64,000 nucleotides of DNA from Alphaproteobacteria bacterium (lineage in GTDB: Bacteria; Pseudomonadota; Alphaproteobacteria; Kiloniellales; DSM-21159): positions 1-64,000 of the forward strand of contig JAUILQ010000003.1 of the NCBI GenBank assembly GCA_030433005.1. Reading direction: 5' to 3'. A program made the position numbers and the translations under genes. Each line of letters opens with the position of its first letter. The first letter of the stretch is position 1. The notes beneath the pieces were generated by a model. That model ran no database searches. It saw only the letters and a list, made by a program, of their open reading frames with translations, and was not told where the DNA came from. Of this stretch, positions 1-9,003 are shown one piece after another.

Positions 1-1
1 C

Positions 2-1459
2 GACAGCCTGGTCACCGACAGCGCCGACGACGTGCTGGTCCACGGCGACCTCTCCTACAGCGGCGCCGACGACGGCGACGACGTCATCCGGACCGGCGCC
101 GGCAGCGACGAGATCCTCGGCGGCGGCGGCAGCGACACCATCGATGCCGGCGACGGCGACAACCTCGTCTACGGCGACCTCTCCTACAGCGGCAGCTACG
201 ACGGCGACGACACGATCTCCGGCGGCAGCGGCAAGGACGAGTTCTACGGCGGTGCCGGCAGCGACAGCCTGGACGGCGGCAGCGGCGGCGCCGACAGTCT
301 CTACGGCGGCATCGGCAGCGACTCGATCGTCACGGCGAGCGGTGCCGACGTGCTGGTCTACGGCGACCTCGCCTACGGCAGCGCCGACGACGGCGACGAC
401 GTCATCCAGACCGGCACCGGCAGCGACGAGATCTACGGCGGCGGCGGCAGCGACACCATCGATGCCGGCGACGGCGACAACGTCATCTACGGCGACACCG
501 CCTCGAGCGGCACGGCCGACGGCGCCGACAGCATCACCAGCGGCGGCGGCGCCGACACGGTCTACGGCGGCGGCGGCGCCGACAGCATCTCGACCGGCGG
601 CGGCGACGACATCCTCTACGGCTACGTCGACCAGTACGGCGGCGCCGGCGACGACGACTGGCTGGACGCCGGCGACGGCGCCGACACGCTGTACGGCGGC
701 GGCGGCGACGACACGCTGAACGGCGGCGTCGGCGTCGACATCCAGCTCGCCGGCGACGGCGACGACATCGTCTATTGGGACTCCCAGGACACCACCCTGC
801 GCGGCGGCGCCGGCCAGGACACCCTGATGGGCTGGGCCGGCGACGACGTCATCTACCTCGACGACGACGCCTTCAAGGACGGCAGCCAAGCCTGGGAGTC
901 GGACACCGGCGAGTTCGAGGTGATCGACCTGCAGGGCGGCGCCGACTACCTGATCGGCGACCGCCAGAGCAACCAGGACACCAGCCTGACGGTGTTCGGC
1001 GGCGCCGGCGAGGACGTGATCTCGCTGTTCGGCAACGGCAACGACACCGTCTACGGCGGCGCCGACAGCGACTGGCTGTGGGGCGGCGCCGGCAACGATC
1101 GCCTGGAGGGCGGCGCCGGCGCCGACTACCTCTACGGCGGCACCGGCAACGACACGCTGGTCGGCGGGGCGGACGAGGACGTCTACTACCTGCTGCGCGG
1201 CGAGGGCGACGACGTCATCGCCGACGGCGGCAGCACCGACAACACCCTGGTCATCGGCCCGGGCTGGGACGATCCGAGCGCCATCGAGAGCGTCAGCTTC
1301 TCCAACGACGGCGACTCCTGGACGGTCTCGATCGAGGGCGGCGGCTCGATCACCTTCGACATCGACGAGATCTCGGCGATCGGCGTCTACTTCGACTACT
1401 CGAGCGGGCCGACGATCTTCAACCGCGAGGGCGACGACTACGTCGAGGTCGACGGCTAG
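2..1459 (+). CDS. RTX-repeat calcium-binding protein, 5' end outside window
   Basis: The reading frame is open from the left edge, so the N-terminus is missing; at least 485 residues are present. Almost the whole visible part consists of glycine/aspartate RTX nonapeptides (GGxGxDxLx type), which bind calcium and fold as a parallel beta-roll after secretion. The first part (35-739) is organised in 43-residue super-repeats. From about 740 a C-terminal region of about 240 residues follows with the landmarks WDSQDTTLRGG, YLIGDRQSNQD, SLFGNGNDTVYGG and the end GDDYVEVDG. This C-terminal region is shared with the next gene. Such proteins leave through type I secretion, with the signal at the C-terminus; a matching HlyD/HlyB pair lies at 28-32 kb. 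Whether the missing N-terminus carries an adhesin or a LapA-like retention module cannot be seen. Confidence 0.9.
   Translation, partial: DSLVTDSADDVLVHGDLSYSGADDGDDVIRTGAGSDEILGGGGSDTIDAGDGDNLVYGDLSYSGSYDGDDTISGGSGKDEFYGGAGSDSLDGGSGGADSLYGGIGSDSIVTASGADVLVYGDLAYGSADDGDDVIQTGTGSDEIYGGGGSDTIDAGDGDNVIYGDTASSGTADGADSITSGGGADTVYGGGGADSISTGGGDDILYGYVDQYGGAGDDDWLDAGDGADTLYGGGGDDTLNGGVGVDIQLAGDGDDIVYWDSQDTTLRGGAGQDTLMGWAGDDVIYLDDDAFKDGSQAWESDTGEFEVIDLQGGADYLIGDRQSNQDTSLTVFGGAGEDVISLFGNGNDTVYGGADSDWLWGGAGNDRLEGGAGADYLYGGTGNDTLVGGADEDVYYLLRGEGDDVIADGGSTDNTLVIGPGWDDPSAIESVSFSNDGDSWTVSIEGGGSITFDIDEISAIGVYFDYSSGPTIFNREGDDYVEVDG
35..739 (+). repeat. RTX super-repeat, 43 residues (129 bp) per unit
   Basis: Units begin with a hydrophobic pair followed by YGD (or HGD), at nucleotides 35, 164, 353, 482 and 611, ending at 739. 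Spacing is exactly 129 bp, except that the second unit carries 60 extra bp (20 residues). Each unit contains a variable YGD-x(6-7)-DGDD segment followed by nonapeptides and an aGDGDN cap. Confidence 0.85.
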
Positions 1460-1694
1460 GCGACGTCCTCTGGCAAGCCCTCCCTGCCACGCGACGTCGG
1501 GAGCCCGCACGATCGCGGCGAGTCCCGCCCGCGGCGCACGACTGCCCCGCGCCATCCATGGGCCCTAGGCTTCGAATCCGCTTGCGCGGGAGCGCACGCG
1601 GTACCCAAATAAGCTCCGGCCACGACAAGCCCGTCCTGGCCGTTTGTGGTGTGTCCAGCCTTCTCGCGCCGGACACCCGTGGGGCGGTTGCGGG

Positions 1695-3755
1695 ATGGCG
1701 AGCTACTACGGCAGTGCCGGCAACGACAGCATCGGCGGGACGTCGGGCGCCGACCAGATCTACGGGTACGGCGGCAACGACGTGCTGTCGGGCCTCGGCG
1801 GCGCCGACTCGCTGGTCGGCGGCAGCGGCGACGACCGTCTCGACGGCGGCAGCGGCAACGACTCCCTGGTCGGCGACGAGGCCTACTACACCTCCGGCGA
1901 CGGCGACGACACGCTCTACGGCGGCGCCGGCAACGACAGCCTGATCGGCGGCGGCGGCCGCGACCGCCTGTTCGGCGGCAACAACGACGACCTGCTGTAC
2001 GGCGATCTCGCCTACGAGGACTGGGCCCATGCCAGCCGGCCCGCCGACTTCTACGACGACACGCTCGACGCCGGCGCCGGCAACGACACGGTCTACGGCG
2101 GCCAGGGCAGCGACACGCTCTACGGCGGCAGCGGCAGCAACCTGCTGTACGGCGACCTCGCCTACGGCGGCGCCGACGACGGCGACGACCTGATCGTCGG
2201 CGGCAGCGGCAGCGACCGAGCCTACGGCGGCGGCGGCAGCGACACGCTCTACGGCGGCGGCGGCGCCGACAGCCTCTACGGCGGCAGCGGCGACGACGTC
2301 ATCGCCAACAGCGGCGCCCTCGGCCAGCTGGTCCACGGCGGCGCCGGCCACGACCTCATCGAGGTCCTGCAGGGCGACAACCGGCTCTACGGCGACCAGG
2401 ACACGCCGGACTGGGGCGACGGCGACGACAGCGTCACGGCCGGCGGCGGCAACGACACGCTCTACGGCGGCGGCGGCGGCGACCGGCTGGTCGCCGGCGA
2501 GGGCGCCAATCTGCTCTACGGCGACTACGCGGGCCGCACCAGCTACGACGGCGACGACAGCCTGCTGTCCGGCGGCGGCGCCGACACGGCCTACGGCGGC
2601 GCCGGCGCCGACGTCATCGACGCCGGGGCGGGCGACAACCTGGTCTACGGCGACTACGCCGCCCAGACCGACGGCGACGGTGCCGATACCATCGATACCG
2701 GGGCGGGCAACGACCGGATCTACGGCGGTGGCGGCGGCGACACGATCCGGGCCGGCGGCGGCGACAACCTGATCTACGGCGACTTCACCTGGCACAACTC
2801 CGCCGACGGCGCCGACAGCATCGTCGCCGGCGCCGGCAGCGACACGATCTACGGCGGCGGCGGCAGCGACGTCATCGAGGCCGGCGACGGCGACAACCTG
2901 ATCTACGGCGACTTCGACGGGCTGGGCTCGGGCGACGGCGCAGACGTCATCACCAGCGGCAGCGGCAGCGACCGTCTCTACGGCGGTGGCGGCAACGACA
3001 CGCTGAACGCCGGGCTCGGCGCCGACGTCCAGGTCGGCGGCGACGGCGACGACCTGATCTACTGGGACTGGCAGGACACGACGCTGCGCGGCGGCAGCGG
3101 ACACGACACCCTGGCCGGCTGGGACGGCGACGACACGATCTATCTCGACGACGCGGCCTTCCGCGACGGCAGCCAGCCCTGGCAGTCCGATGCCGGCGGC
3201 TTCGAGGTCGTCGACCTCAAAGGCGGCGACGACTACCTGATCGGCGACCGGCTGAGCAACCAGGACGTCAGCCTGACGGTCTACGGCGGCGCCGGCGAGG
3301 ACGTGATCTCGCTGTTCGGCAACGGCAACGACAGCGTCTACGGCGGCAGCGGGACGGACTGGCTGTGGGGCGGCGCCGGCAACGACCTGATCGACGGCGG
3401 CGAGGGCGTCGACTACCTCTACGGCGGCACCGGCAACGACACCCTCGTCGGCGGCGCGGGCTACGACGTCTACTACTTCCTGCGCGGCGACGGCCAGGAC
3501 GTCATCGCCGACGGCGGCAGCGGCGGCAACGGCCTGGTGCTGGCGCCCGGCTGGGACGACTTCGGCAACGGCGTCGAGCCCGGGGACGTCACCTTCGCCG
3601 ACAACGGCGACGGCAGCTGGACGCTGACCATCGCCGACGGCGGCGGCTCGGTCACCTTCCTGTCGAGCGAGATCGATACGATCAATCTGCGCGGCGACTA
3701 CGACCAGGGCGTCGTCGCCTACCTCTGGGACGGCGACGACTACGTGCAGGTCTGA
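1695..3755 (+). CDS. RTX-repeat calcium-binding protein, complete paralogue
   Basis: A 686-residue protein that starts directly in RTX repeats (MASYYGSAGNDSIGG) with no N-terminal adhesin, enzyme or retention domain. An upstream in-frame extension to 1644 has no RTX character, so ATG 1695 is preferred. The layout is nonapeptide repeats, then five exact 43-residue super-repeats (2382-3026), then a C-terminal region of about 243 residues very similar to that of the upstream gene and ending GDDYVQV. It is probably a type I secretion substrate exported by the 28-32 kb system. The 235-bp gap to the upstream gene holds no gene that I can see. The tandem arrangement indicates duplication. Function beyond calcium binding is unknown; extracellular matrix or adhesin roles are typical of the family. 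Confidence 0.9.
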   Translation: MASYYGSAGNDSIGGTSGADQIYGYGGNDVLSGLGGADSLVGGSGDDRLDGGSGNDSLVGDEAYYTSGDGDDTLYGGAGNDSLIGGGGRDRLFGGNNDDLLYGDLAYEDWAHASRPADFYDDTLDAGAGNDTVYGGQGSDTLYGGSGSNLLYGDLAYGGADDGDDLIVGGSGSDRAYGGGGSDTLYGGGGADSLYGGSGDDVIANSGALGQLVHGGAGHDLIEVLQGDNRLYGDQDTPDWGDGDDSVTAGGGNDTLYGGGGGDRLVAGEGANLLYGDYAGRTSYDGDDSLLSGGGADTAYGGAGADVIDAGAGDNLVYGDYAAQTDGDGADTIDTGAGNDRIYGGGGGDTIRAGGGDNLIYGDFTWHNSADGADSIVAGAGSDTIYGGGGSDVIEAGDGDNLIYGDFDGLGSGDGADVITSGSGSDRLYGGGGNDTLNAGLGADVQVGGDGDDLIYWDWQDTTLRGGSGHDTLAGWDGDDTIYLDDAAFRDGSQPWQSDAGGFEVVDLKGGDDYLIGDRLSNQDVSLTVYGGAGEDVISLFGNGNDSVYGGSGTDWLWGGAGNDLIDGGEGVDYLYGGTGNDTLVGGAGYDVYYFLRGDGQDVIADGGSGGNGLVLAPGWDDFGNGVEPGDVTFADNGDGSWTLTIADGGGSVTFLSSEIDTINLRGDYDQGVVAYLWDGDDYVQV
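2382..3026 (+). repeat. Five tandem 129-bp RTX super-repeats
   Basis: Units start at 2382, 2511, 2640, 2769 and 2898 with no insertion or deletion, each encoding 43 residues that open with [RL][LVI]YGD. This is the same period as in the upstream paralogue. Confidence 0.88.
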
Positions 3756-3781
3756 ACGCCGCGAGGCCCGTGCACAGAGAA

Positions 3782-3811
3782 AAAGGGCGGCACCCAGGGG
3801 TGCCGCCCTTT
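3782..3811. terminator. Bidirectional intrinsic terminator between RTX gene and pckA
   Basis: A 13-bp perfect stem (aaagggcggcacc / ggtgccgcccttt) with a 4-nt loop lies between the convergent ends of the RTX gene and pckA. The A/T-rich ends of the stem provide a short U-tract in both directions. Confidence 0.85.
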
Positions 3812-3835
3812 CCGTAGCTGGCTTCCTGCGCCGGC

Positions 3836-5446
<1,611 letters not shown>

Positions 5447-5480
5447 GCGTTCCTCCGAGGAGACTAAAGGCGAATTCCCT

Positions 5481-5506
5481 GAACCCCGCTCTTCCTGGCG
5501 GGGTTC
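5481..5506 (-). promoter_or_regulatory. Hairpin in the pckA leader
   Basis: A perfect 9-bp stem (gaaccccgc / gcggggttc) with an 8-nt loop lies 35-60 nt upstream of the pckA GTG. On the minus strand it precedes the ribosome-binding site and has no U-tract, so it looks like a leader structure rather than a terminator. A weak promoter-like TTGAAC...TCTAAA lies just upstream with sub-optimal spacing (about 15 nt). Confidence 0.4.
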
Positions 5507-5605
5507 CGATCTTTAGACGCTGGGGCCCTCGGGTTCAACAGGGTCGACTCCCCGGCGGCCAGGAAGCGCGGTACGGCGGCCCGCGGCGGCACCGCCGCGC
5601 GGCGC

Positions 5606-5619
5606 TTGATCGGGATCAA
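5606..5619. promoter_or_regulatory. FNR/FixK-type site TTGAT-N4-ATCAA
   Basis: The perfect palindrome ttgatcgggatcaa matches the consensus of FNR/FixK/Dnr regulators (oxygen or NO response). Its centre lies about 70 bp upstream of the DUF2892 start at 5683, a usual activating distance. It could also be read toward pckA, but lies 160 bp from that start. Confidence 0.7.
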
Positions 5620-5682
5620 GGAGCCGCTGCGCACCGCGTGCCAGGAATCGGCAACATATTCGCTTTCATGAAAGGATGAGTC

Positions 5683-5883
5683 ATGAGCAGGAATCTGGCG
5701 ACCTGGGATCGGGCGGCCCGCCTCGTCCTCGGCGCGGTGCTGATCGCCCTGGTCTTCGTCGGGCCCCAGACGCCCTGGGGCTGGATCGGCCTGGTGCCGA
5801 TCGTCACGGCCCTGATCGGCTTCTGCCCGGCCTACCGGCTGTTCGGGCTGTCGACCTGCCCGATCGCGCCCAAGCGACCCTAG
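5683..5883 (+). CDS. DUF2892 (YgaP-type) inner-membrane protein
   Basis: A 66-residue protein: short N-terminus (MSRNLATWDR), two hydrophobic segments (about 11-28 and 33-48) separated by a Pro/Trp turn, and a conserved C-terminal CPAYRLFGLSTCP segment with two cysteines (about 48 and 58). This is the pattern of the DUF2892 family of small membrane proteins, which are often linked to rhodanese or sulfur/NO stress genes. An AAAGGA ribosome site at 5671 lies 6 nt before the ATG. The perfect FNR/FixK box upstream suggests induction at low oxygen or by nitrogen oxides. Exact function unknown. Confidence 0.85.
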   Translation: MSRNLATWDRAARLVLGAVLIALVFVGPQTPWGWIGLVPIVTALIGFCPAYRLFGLSTCPIAPKRP

Positions 5884-6202
5884 CCCCGCCCGTTCTCCTG
5901 CCGGACGGAAGGCGCGCGCCGGCGTCCCTTCCGTCCGGCAAAAAAAGACGACCGGCACGACCGCCGGGCACAAAGAGCTTGCATCGCGCGTTGCGCTTCC
6001 GACTTTCGCCCCCGCGGCGCGAGAAGGCGACGGCTCCGCCTGCCCCCGGAAAAAGCCGACCTCGGGCCGGGGCCCATTGAGGTCAAGCCGCTGCCCCAAT
6101 CGCGCCAAAAGTGGCGACTATCCATAATGCCCACGCCCGTACCTATCTATCGGAGGCGGCAGCGGGGCCGCGGGCCGGGGGCACTCTCGGGGAGCGCAGC
6201 CA
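5884..6202. other. Intergenic region upstream of chvI
   Basis: 319 bp without a gene that I can support. It contains a strong 14-bp hairpin (5899-5940) and an AT-richer patch around 6118-6128 (ccataatgcc) that could hold a -10 element for chvI. No convincing -35 was found. Confidence 0.6.
5899..5940. terminator. Strong hairpin after DUF2892, no U-tract
   Basis: A 14-bp perfect stem (tgccggacggaagg / ccttccgtccggca) with a 14-nt loop lies 16 nt after the stop codon. It is followed on the + strand by seven A rather than T, so it is not a classical intrinsic terminator in either direction. It may block read-through or protect the 3' end. Confidence 0.45.
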
Positions 6203-6901
6203 ATGCAGAATTCCATCGCGCTGGTCGACGACGACCGGCACATCCTGACCTCCATCTCGATCGCGCTGGAGGCAGAGGGCTTCAAGGTGCGCAGCTACGC
6301 CGACGGCTCGGAGGCGCTGCGCGGCCTGACGGTGCAGCCGGCCGACCTGGTGGTGCTCGACATCAAGATGCCGCGCATGGACGGCATGGAGCTGCTGCGC
6401 CGGCTGCGCGAGGATTCCAACGTCCCGGTCATCTTCCTGACCTCCAAGGACGACGAGGTCGACGAGCTGCTCGGCCTGCGCATGGGCGCCGACGACTACA
6501 TCAAGAAGCCCTTCTCGCAGCGCCTGCTGATCGAGCGCATCCGCTCGCTGCTGCGCCGAGAGCGCTCGGCCAAGGAGGAGACCGCGCCGGCCAGCGAGGC
6601 GCCGATCGTGCGCGGCGAGCTGGTGCTCGATCCCGGCCGCCATCTCTGCACCTGGAAGTCCGCGCAGGTGAACCTGACGGTCACCGAGTTCCTGATCCTG
6701 CGCGCGCTCGCCCAGCGGCCCGGCCACGTCAAGAACCGCGACCAGCTGATGGACGCCGCCTACGGCGAGCACATCTACGTCGACGACCGCACGATCGACA
6801 GCCACATCAAGCGGCTGCGCAAGAAGTTCAAAGAGGTCGACGACGACTTCTCGCAGATCGAGACCCTCTACGGCGTCGGTTACCGCTATAAGGATGCCTG
6901 A
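6203..6901 (+). CDS. chvI: ChvI-type response regulator (OmpR family)
   Basis: A 232-residue cytoplasmic regulator. The receiver domain covers 1-120 with acidic pocket DDD (9-11), phosphoacceptor D53 ([15 protein letters not shown]) and the conserved Lys in IKKPF (about 101-102). The winged-helix DNA-binding domain (about 130-230) contains [15 protein letters not shown] and [16 protein letters not shown]. This is the close pattern of ChvI/ExoS-partner regulators, which control envelope, exopolysaccharide and acid-response genes in Rhizobiales. The cognate kinase ChvG follows 123 bp downstream. The start is supported by a GGGGA 9-14 nt upstream of the ATG. Confidence 0.93.
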   Translation: MQNSIALVDDDRHILTSISIALEAEGFKVRSYADGSEALRGLTVQPADLVVLDIKMPRMDGMELLRRLREDSNVPVIFLTSKDDEVDELLGLRMGADDYIKKPFSQRLLIERIRSLLRRERSAKEETAPASEAPIVRGELVLDPGRHLCTWKSAQVNLTVTEFLILRALAQRPGHVKNRDQLMDAAYGEHIYVDDRTIDSHIKRLRKKFKEVDDDFSQIETLYGVGYRYKDA

Positions 6902-7024
6902 GGCCTGACGGCCCGGGCGCCCCGTCCTGGTGGTGCGCGGAGCGGGGCGCAGAAAGACTTGGCGCTTGCCGGACCCGGGGGGCGGGGAAAGGCGGCGTGA
7001 CCGGCCGCTCCTGGAGGTTTAAGA

Positions 7025-8773
7025 GTGAGCGCCACCATGAGTCCGGATTCCTCCGTCGCCGCGCCGCCCAGCCGGTCGCGCCGCGGTCGGCGCCCGCAGG
7101 GCGACAGCGACCGTTCGGCGGCGACGGCTCACGCCGTCGCCGAGCGCCACGCGCGCGCCAGCGCGGCGGTCGGCCAGCGCCGGCGGCCGGCCTGGCGCTC
7201 GCCGCTGACCCGGCGGATCCTGATCCTCAACGTGCTGGTCCTGGCGATCCCGGTGCTCGGCCTGCTGCACCTCGACCAGTACCGCATGAGCCTGATCAAC
7301 TCCGAGCTGGAGGCGCTGCGCACCCAGGCCGATACCCTGGCTTCGGCGCTCGGCACGGCGGCCGTGCGCGACGGCGAGAACGGCCGCCAGGAACTGCTGC
7401 CCGACACCGCGCGCCAGCTGCTGCGCGTCGGCCTCGCGACGACCGGCTCGCGCGCCCGGGTGTTCGGTCGCGACGGCACGCTGGTCGCCGACTCCAGCCT
7501 GCTCGCCGGCCCGCTCGGCTCGGTCCAGGTCGTCGAGCTGCCGCCGCCCGACCGCACGCCCGACTACCTGGTCTGGATCGAGGACCTCTACAGCACCGTC
7601 CGGCAGCTGCTCGAGGGGCCGCGCCAGCTGCCGCTCTACATCGAGGTGCCCGAGCAGACCGCGGCCTCCTACGAGGAGGCGGCGGCGGCCCTGCAGGGCG
7701 AGCACGCCAGCCGGCTGCGCGCCGACTCGACCGGCCGCCTGTTCCTCTCGGTCGCGGTGCCGGTGCAGCGCTATCGCCAGGTCGTCGCCGCGCTGATGGT
7801 CACCAAGGACGGCAGCGGCGTCGACCAGGCCGTCCAGGACCGTCGCCGCGACATCCTGCTGGTCTTCGGTATCGCCCTCGGCGTCACCGTGCTGCTGTCG
7901 CTCTACCTGGCGCGCACCATCGCCTCGCCGATCCGCCGGCTGGCCGACGCCGCCGATCGCGTGCGCGGCACCTTGGGGCGCAGCGAGACGATCCCGGACT
8001 GGAGCAACCGCCGCGACGAGATCGGCGATCTCTCGGGGGCACTGCGCGAGATGACCCAGGCGCTGCACGCCCGCATGGAGGCGATCGAGGGCTTCGCCGC
8101 CGACGTCGCGCACGAGATCAAGAATCCCCTGACCTCGCTGCGCAGCGCCGTGGAGACGGTGGCGCGCGTCGAGGACCCGGACCAGCAGCGCAAGCTGATG
8201 GGCATCATCGTCGACGACGTGCAGCGCCTCGACCGCCTGATCAGCGACATCTCCGACGCCTCGCGGCTCGACGCCGAGCTGGCGCGCGGCACCTCCGAGG
8301 AGGTCGACCTAAAGCGCCTGCTCGAGGCCCTGGTCGAGGTCCAGCGCGCGGGCACCGAGGAGGGCGGCCCGAGCTACCGCCTGGAGATCGAGCCTCGCGA
8401 GGACCTCAGGGTCGACGGCATCGAGGGCCGGCTCGGGCAGGTCTTCCGCAACCTGATCGCCAATGCGACCTCCTTCTCGCCGCCGCGCGGCACCATCCAC
8501 CTCAGCGCCCGGCGGGTGAAGGGGCGCGGGCGCCACGAGGATTCGATCGTCGTGACGGTCACCGACGAGGGCCCGGGCATCCCGCCCGACAAGCTCGACG
8601 ACATCTTCGGGCGCTTCTATTCCGAGCGGCCGAAGGGCGAGAAGTTCGGCACCCACTCCGGCCTCGGCCTGTCGATCTCCAAGCAGATCGTCGAGGCCCA
8701 CGGGGGCGTCGTCTACGCCGAGAACCGGCCGGAGGGCGGCGCCCGCTTCACGGTCACCCTGCCGGCGCGCTGA
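7025..8773 (+). CDS. chvG: ChvG-type sensor histidine kinase
   Basis: A 582-residue inner-membrane kinase paired with ChvI. Disordered Arg-rich N-terminus to about 58, TM1 about 64-83, a periplasmic sensor region about 84-276, TM2 about 277-296 and HAMP about 297-350. The H-box is DVAHEIKNPLTSL with H363. The N-box is RNLIANATSFSPP, followed by G-boxes DEGPGIPP and HSGLGLSISK. GTG 7025 is chosen because GGAGG at 7013-7017 lies 7 nt upstream; the in-frame ATG at 7037 would be 19 nt away. In Rhizobiales the periplasmic partner is ExoR; no exoR is in this window. Confidence 0.92.
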   Translation: MSATMSPDSSVAAPPSRSRRGRRPQGDSDRSAATAHAVAERHARASAAVGQRRRPAWRSPLTRRILILNVLVLAIPVLGLLHLDQYRMSLINSELEALRTQADTLASALGTAAVRDGENGRQELLPDTARQLLRVGLATTGSRARVFGRDGTLVADSSLLAGPLGSVQVVELPPPDRTPDYLVWIEDLYSTVRQLLEGPRQLPLYIEVPEQTAASYEEAAAALQGEHASRLRADSTGRLFLSVAVPVQRYRQVVAALMVTKDGSGVDQAVQDRRRDILLVFGIALGVTVLLSLYLARTIASPIRRLADAADRVRGTLGRSETIPDWSNRRDEIGDLSGALREMTQALHARMEAIEGFAADVAHEIKNPLTSLRSAVETVARVEDPDQQRKLMGIIVDDVQRLDRLISDISDASRLDAELARGTSEEVDLKRLLEALVEVQRAGTEEGGPSYRLEIEPREDLRVDGIEGRLGQVFRNLIANATSFSPPRGTIHLSARRVKGRGRHEDSIVVTVTDEGPGIPPDKLDDIFGRFYSERPKGEKFGTHSGLGLSISKQIVEAHGGVVYAENRPEGGARFTVTLPAR

Positions 8774-8793
8774 GCCGGCCTGCGAATGCGGCC

Positions 8794-8890
8794 CCGGCCC
8801 TCGCCCCCCGCCCGGCCGCCCCGCTCGGGCCGGGGCCGCACGCGACTCGGCGCCGGCACGCTTGGGTGGCCGGGCGGGGGAGCGGGCCGG
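8794..8890. repeat. Imperfect palindromic repeat, second copy of the 18951 element
   Basis: The right arm at 8863-8890 (core TGGGTGGCCGGGCGGGGG) matches the right arm of the large inverted repeat at 18999-19031 with a handful of substitutions. A diverged left arm at 8794-8822 can pair with it around a loop of about 40 nt. A competing 10-bp stem (8791-8800 with 8827-8836) also exists. It lies in the 230-bp gap between chvG and hprK-rapZ, where no gene is seen. Confidence 0.6.
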
Positions 8891-9003
8891 CGCCGAGCGC
8901 TGCGGAGCAGCGCCGTACAACAGACGTGAGCCGGGAGCGCGCGTTCCGCGTCCCGACGCACGGATGGTGCAAACTGCAACGAAGGCGCGCTAGACAGGCG
9001 GCC

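Noticed and set aside
35-3026. Regular DNA repeats that might suggest a CRISPR or satellite array
   Set aside because: The repeats are in frame, encode RTX motifs and have no unique spacers.
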